DNA from: Azolla caroliniana
Lineage: Eukaryota > Polypodiophyta
Length of the DNA stretch: 64,000 bases
NCBI GenBank assembly: GCA_043228905.1
Contig: JBHGNT010000012.1
Span: forward strand, 19,468,001 to 19,532,000
Direction of reading: 5' to 3'
Numbering within the stretch: the first letter of the stretch is position 1; the number at the start of each line of letters is the position of its first letter. The notes beneath the pieces were generated by a model, which searched no databases, was not told the DNA's origin, and saw only the letters and a program-made list of their open reading frames with translations. The translations under genes and the position numbers were made by a program. Shown piece after piece: positions 61,524-64,000 of the stretch.

Positions 61524-64000
61524 CTAATTAGTTGTGAACCGTTGTAATCCTAAATTTTCACAACAAGTTTCAAATTTGTCCGGAGGGAGAGCCTTTGTTA
61601 GAAAATCAGCCCACATATGATTTGTTGATGTAAACTCTAATGTAAGCTTGTTTTCTTCGGCTAACTCTCGTATAAAGTGATATTTTAAATCCACATGTTT
61701 TGTTTTCTCTGAGTGCTTTGGATTCTTCGTTAAGTAGATGCATGATATATTGTCGCAGAAGATTTTCAATTGGAGTGGTCCACATAGTTGGAGTTCTTTT
61801 ATCACTGTTTGCAACCATAATCCTTCTTTAGCAGCCAATGCCACTGCTACGAACTCAGCTTCAGCAGATGAGAGTGTCACAGATTCTTGTTTTTTCGATT
61901 GCCACGTCACTGCTGCTCCTGCCATTATAAAAGAAAAACCAGCAGTAGATCTACGAGAATCAATGTCCCCCCCCCAATCCGAATCAGACCAACCAACAAG
62001 TGATTTGATTGGTCTTTCGGATTGGGATCGTTTATATGTTAATCCATAGTTAGATGTGTGTTTTAAATATCGCATAACTCATTGAAGTGATTTCCAATGC
62101 ATAAGACCAGGGTTATGCATAAAGCGTGAAAGATAGTTAATTGCAAAACAAAGGTCAGGACGAGTCCCTGTGACTAAATATCGAAGTTTTCCTATTAATT
62201 GTTTAAAAGGAAATTGTTGCATAAAATTAATATCTCTTTTTGTGGTTGGACTATCAGATATGCTTAAGTTACATGTTAATGATAAGGGAGTAGTGCAAGG
62301 TTTAATGTTTAGCATTCCGAAGGATTTCAAAATTTCATTAATGAATTTATTTTGATGAATGATCAAGGTGCCCATACTACGATTACGCGTAACTTGCATG
62401 CCTAGGAAATAAGATAGGGGACCTAAATCTGTTATTGAAAATGCTTTGGAAAGCTCTAGCTTTGCTTGAGTAATTTCAGATGGTGTTCCGACTATAGGAA
62501 TGTCATCAACATATAATGCTACCACTAACAACCGATTAGATGAATGATTATGTCTAATGTATATATTTGGTTCTGATAACAATCTAGAATAGCCATGTGA
62601 GAGCATAAAATTGTTAAATTTTTGAAACCATAACCTAGGAGATTGTTTGAGTCCATAAAGTGATCGATGTAATCGACACACATAGTTTGGTTGAGATTGT
62701 GACTCAAACCCAGGAGGTTGGGACATGTAGATTTCCTCAGGTAAATCACCATGTAGAAATGCCGTTTGTACATCCAAATGATGTACTTTGAGATCAAGAA
62801 TGGTGGCTAGAGCCATTAGGAGCCGAAAAGATGCCATACGGAGGACGGGTGAAAAAGTCTCAGAATAGTCAAGTCCTTCAACTTGAGAAAAACCACGAGC
62901 TACAAGTCGAGCTTTGTAACGTGCAACAGTACCATCAGGGTTTAGTTTTTTCTTCAACACCCATTTGCATGAAATAGGTGAGCGTCCCATTGGGAGTGGT
63001 ACTAGAGTCCATGTTTTATTGGCCTCAAGAGATTCAAGTTCTTTTGCCATGGCGGCTTGCCATTCTACACGATCTGGACTTTGCAATGCCTCATTGATAG
63101 TTAAGGGATCATCAGAGACGTCTGATGTGGTTGTCGGGGAACCAAGAGCCGAAAAAGCAAACTCAGGTTCAAATCGATGGTCCGCAACAAGGGCATCAAT
63201 TTTTTGTGTGTGATCATAAAGATCTTGAATAGTACGAACTTTCTTTGGAGTCGATGTAGGGCTAAGTGAACTAGGTGATTTCGCATTGTCACAACAATTT
63301 TTATCTTCTACATGTTGACTATTAGTGGGATATGAGGTATTTCTACATCCTATTTTAATTACTTTTGCATCATTGTGACCATTGGTTTTCCCCTTATCAT
63401 TAAGGCGTGAGGATCTTCGTAGTGGGATCAAGAGATTTTGAATAGGATGGGAACCTGAATAATCAATGTGAGTTAATTGTGTTCTATCTAAAGGCTTTTC
63501 CTTATGAGTGCTAAATTGTTTATTAAGCCTTTGTTTAGTTTGCGTAGAGTTAGTATTTAAAATTGGAGTATGTACATCAGTTTGTTGTGATTGTTTGGTT
63601 ATTAGGGGCATTAAGTTGGAGTCATTGGTTGAAACTGGGACTTCTGGGCGAACCTCTAGAGATGAATGCATTAGTGGAGGAGGGTTAATTGGCATATGGT
63701 CAAGTGTGACTTGTTGAATTTCCGAGGACATTTGTGGAGCCCGCCAAGAATTAGTAGGTGATGATATTATTTCTTTATTAGATTCAATGTTAGACATGGT
63801 AGTCTCATCTTGTATCTTTTCATGGCCATGATGTGGGTGAGGATTAGATATTAGCTTATCTTCATCAAATATCACTCGTCGACTAAATATAAATCTTTTG
63901 GATTTTGGGTCATATAATCGATAACCCTTATAGCCATGAGGTTCGCCATACCCAACAAATATTGTGCGAACTGCGTGATTATCTAATTTTGATCGAGTTT
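61524..64000 (-). pseudogene. E9 copia pol (integrase end, RT, RNase H), one nonsense mutation, runs off the window
   Basis: Open from the right edge: integrase C-terminal part (FVGYGEPHGYKGYRLYDP), a long Ser/Thr/Asn-rich linker (about 63,800-63,150), RT (CKWVLKKK, ARLVARGFSQ, QTAFLHGDL, YGLKQSPRLWF, YVDDIP), RNase H (WSDSDWGGD, LSSAEAEFVA, CDNISCIYL), stop at 61,524. One in-frame stop, TGA at 62,079-62,081, at a position where Arg CGA is expected (SLQ-stop-VMRYLK). YVDDIPIV has Pro after YVDD-I, unusual for copia (L or M normally). A different family from the other copias here. Confidence 0.88.

Overview
The window is repeat-dense, gene-poor plant nuclear DNA. Pointers to a plant are Tnt1-like Ty1/copia elements with tRNA-iMet primer-binding sites (TGGTATCAGAGC), a Ty3/gypsy chromovirus, hAT-type MITEs, a LINE remnant, and nuclear tRNA-Pro genes with a plant-style CAA just upstream. 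I see no host protein-coding gene that looks intact. The species cannot be told from this window.

1-11,620 is a nest of copia elements, all on +. A young element (E1, 327-5879, 720-bp LTRs, intact gag-pol, TSD GAGAT) sits in the gag of a second copia (E2), which itself sits in the pol of a third (E3). 11,621-16,330 holds a broken minus-strand DUF4283/zinc-knuckle gene split by a solo-LTR-like element (11,963-13,329, TSD ACGG), a 493-bp hAT-type MITE (14,765-15,257, TSD GATTGGAT) and a LINE reverse-transcriptase remnant.

16,380-32,825, continuing at 36,638-36,843, is the most remarkable part: a tandem array of about ninety tRNA-Pro-derived units, all on the minus strand. From about 20.4 kb they form a higher-order repeat of roughly 0.95-1.0 kb with six unit types, here called A to F. 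A units (anticodon AGG) and F units (TGG) include copies with perfect cloverleaf pairing; B to E are decayed and some carry changed anticodons. The array is interrupted by a hAT-type MITE (26,633-27,429), a possible organellar fragment (19,186-19,500) and a 3.8-kb terminal-inverted-repeat element (32,826-36,637) with its own array of imperfect palindromes.

36,844-58,896 is an old copia (E4, same family as E1) inserted into the tRNA array and then broken by four later insertions: a MITE containing another solo LTR (36,998-38,389), a gypsy chromovirus (38,536-44,319, minus, TSD GCGAG), a decayed copia E5 (45,217-50,775, minus, TSD GGTTG) and a very young copia E6 (51,785-57,142, plus, TSD TGAAG, 621-bp LTRs with no difference seen). 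58,897-64,000 holds pieces of three more LTR elements: E7 (minus, 3' part), E8 (LTR and leader) and E9 (minus, pol running off the window edge).

The TE parts work as self-contained replication units (gag-protease-integrase-RT-RNase H between LTRs). The tRNA array is the only candidate for a host function: a clustered, possibly epigenetically silenced reservoir of proline tRNA genes.
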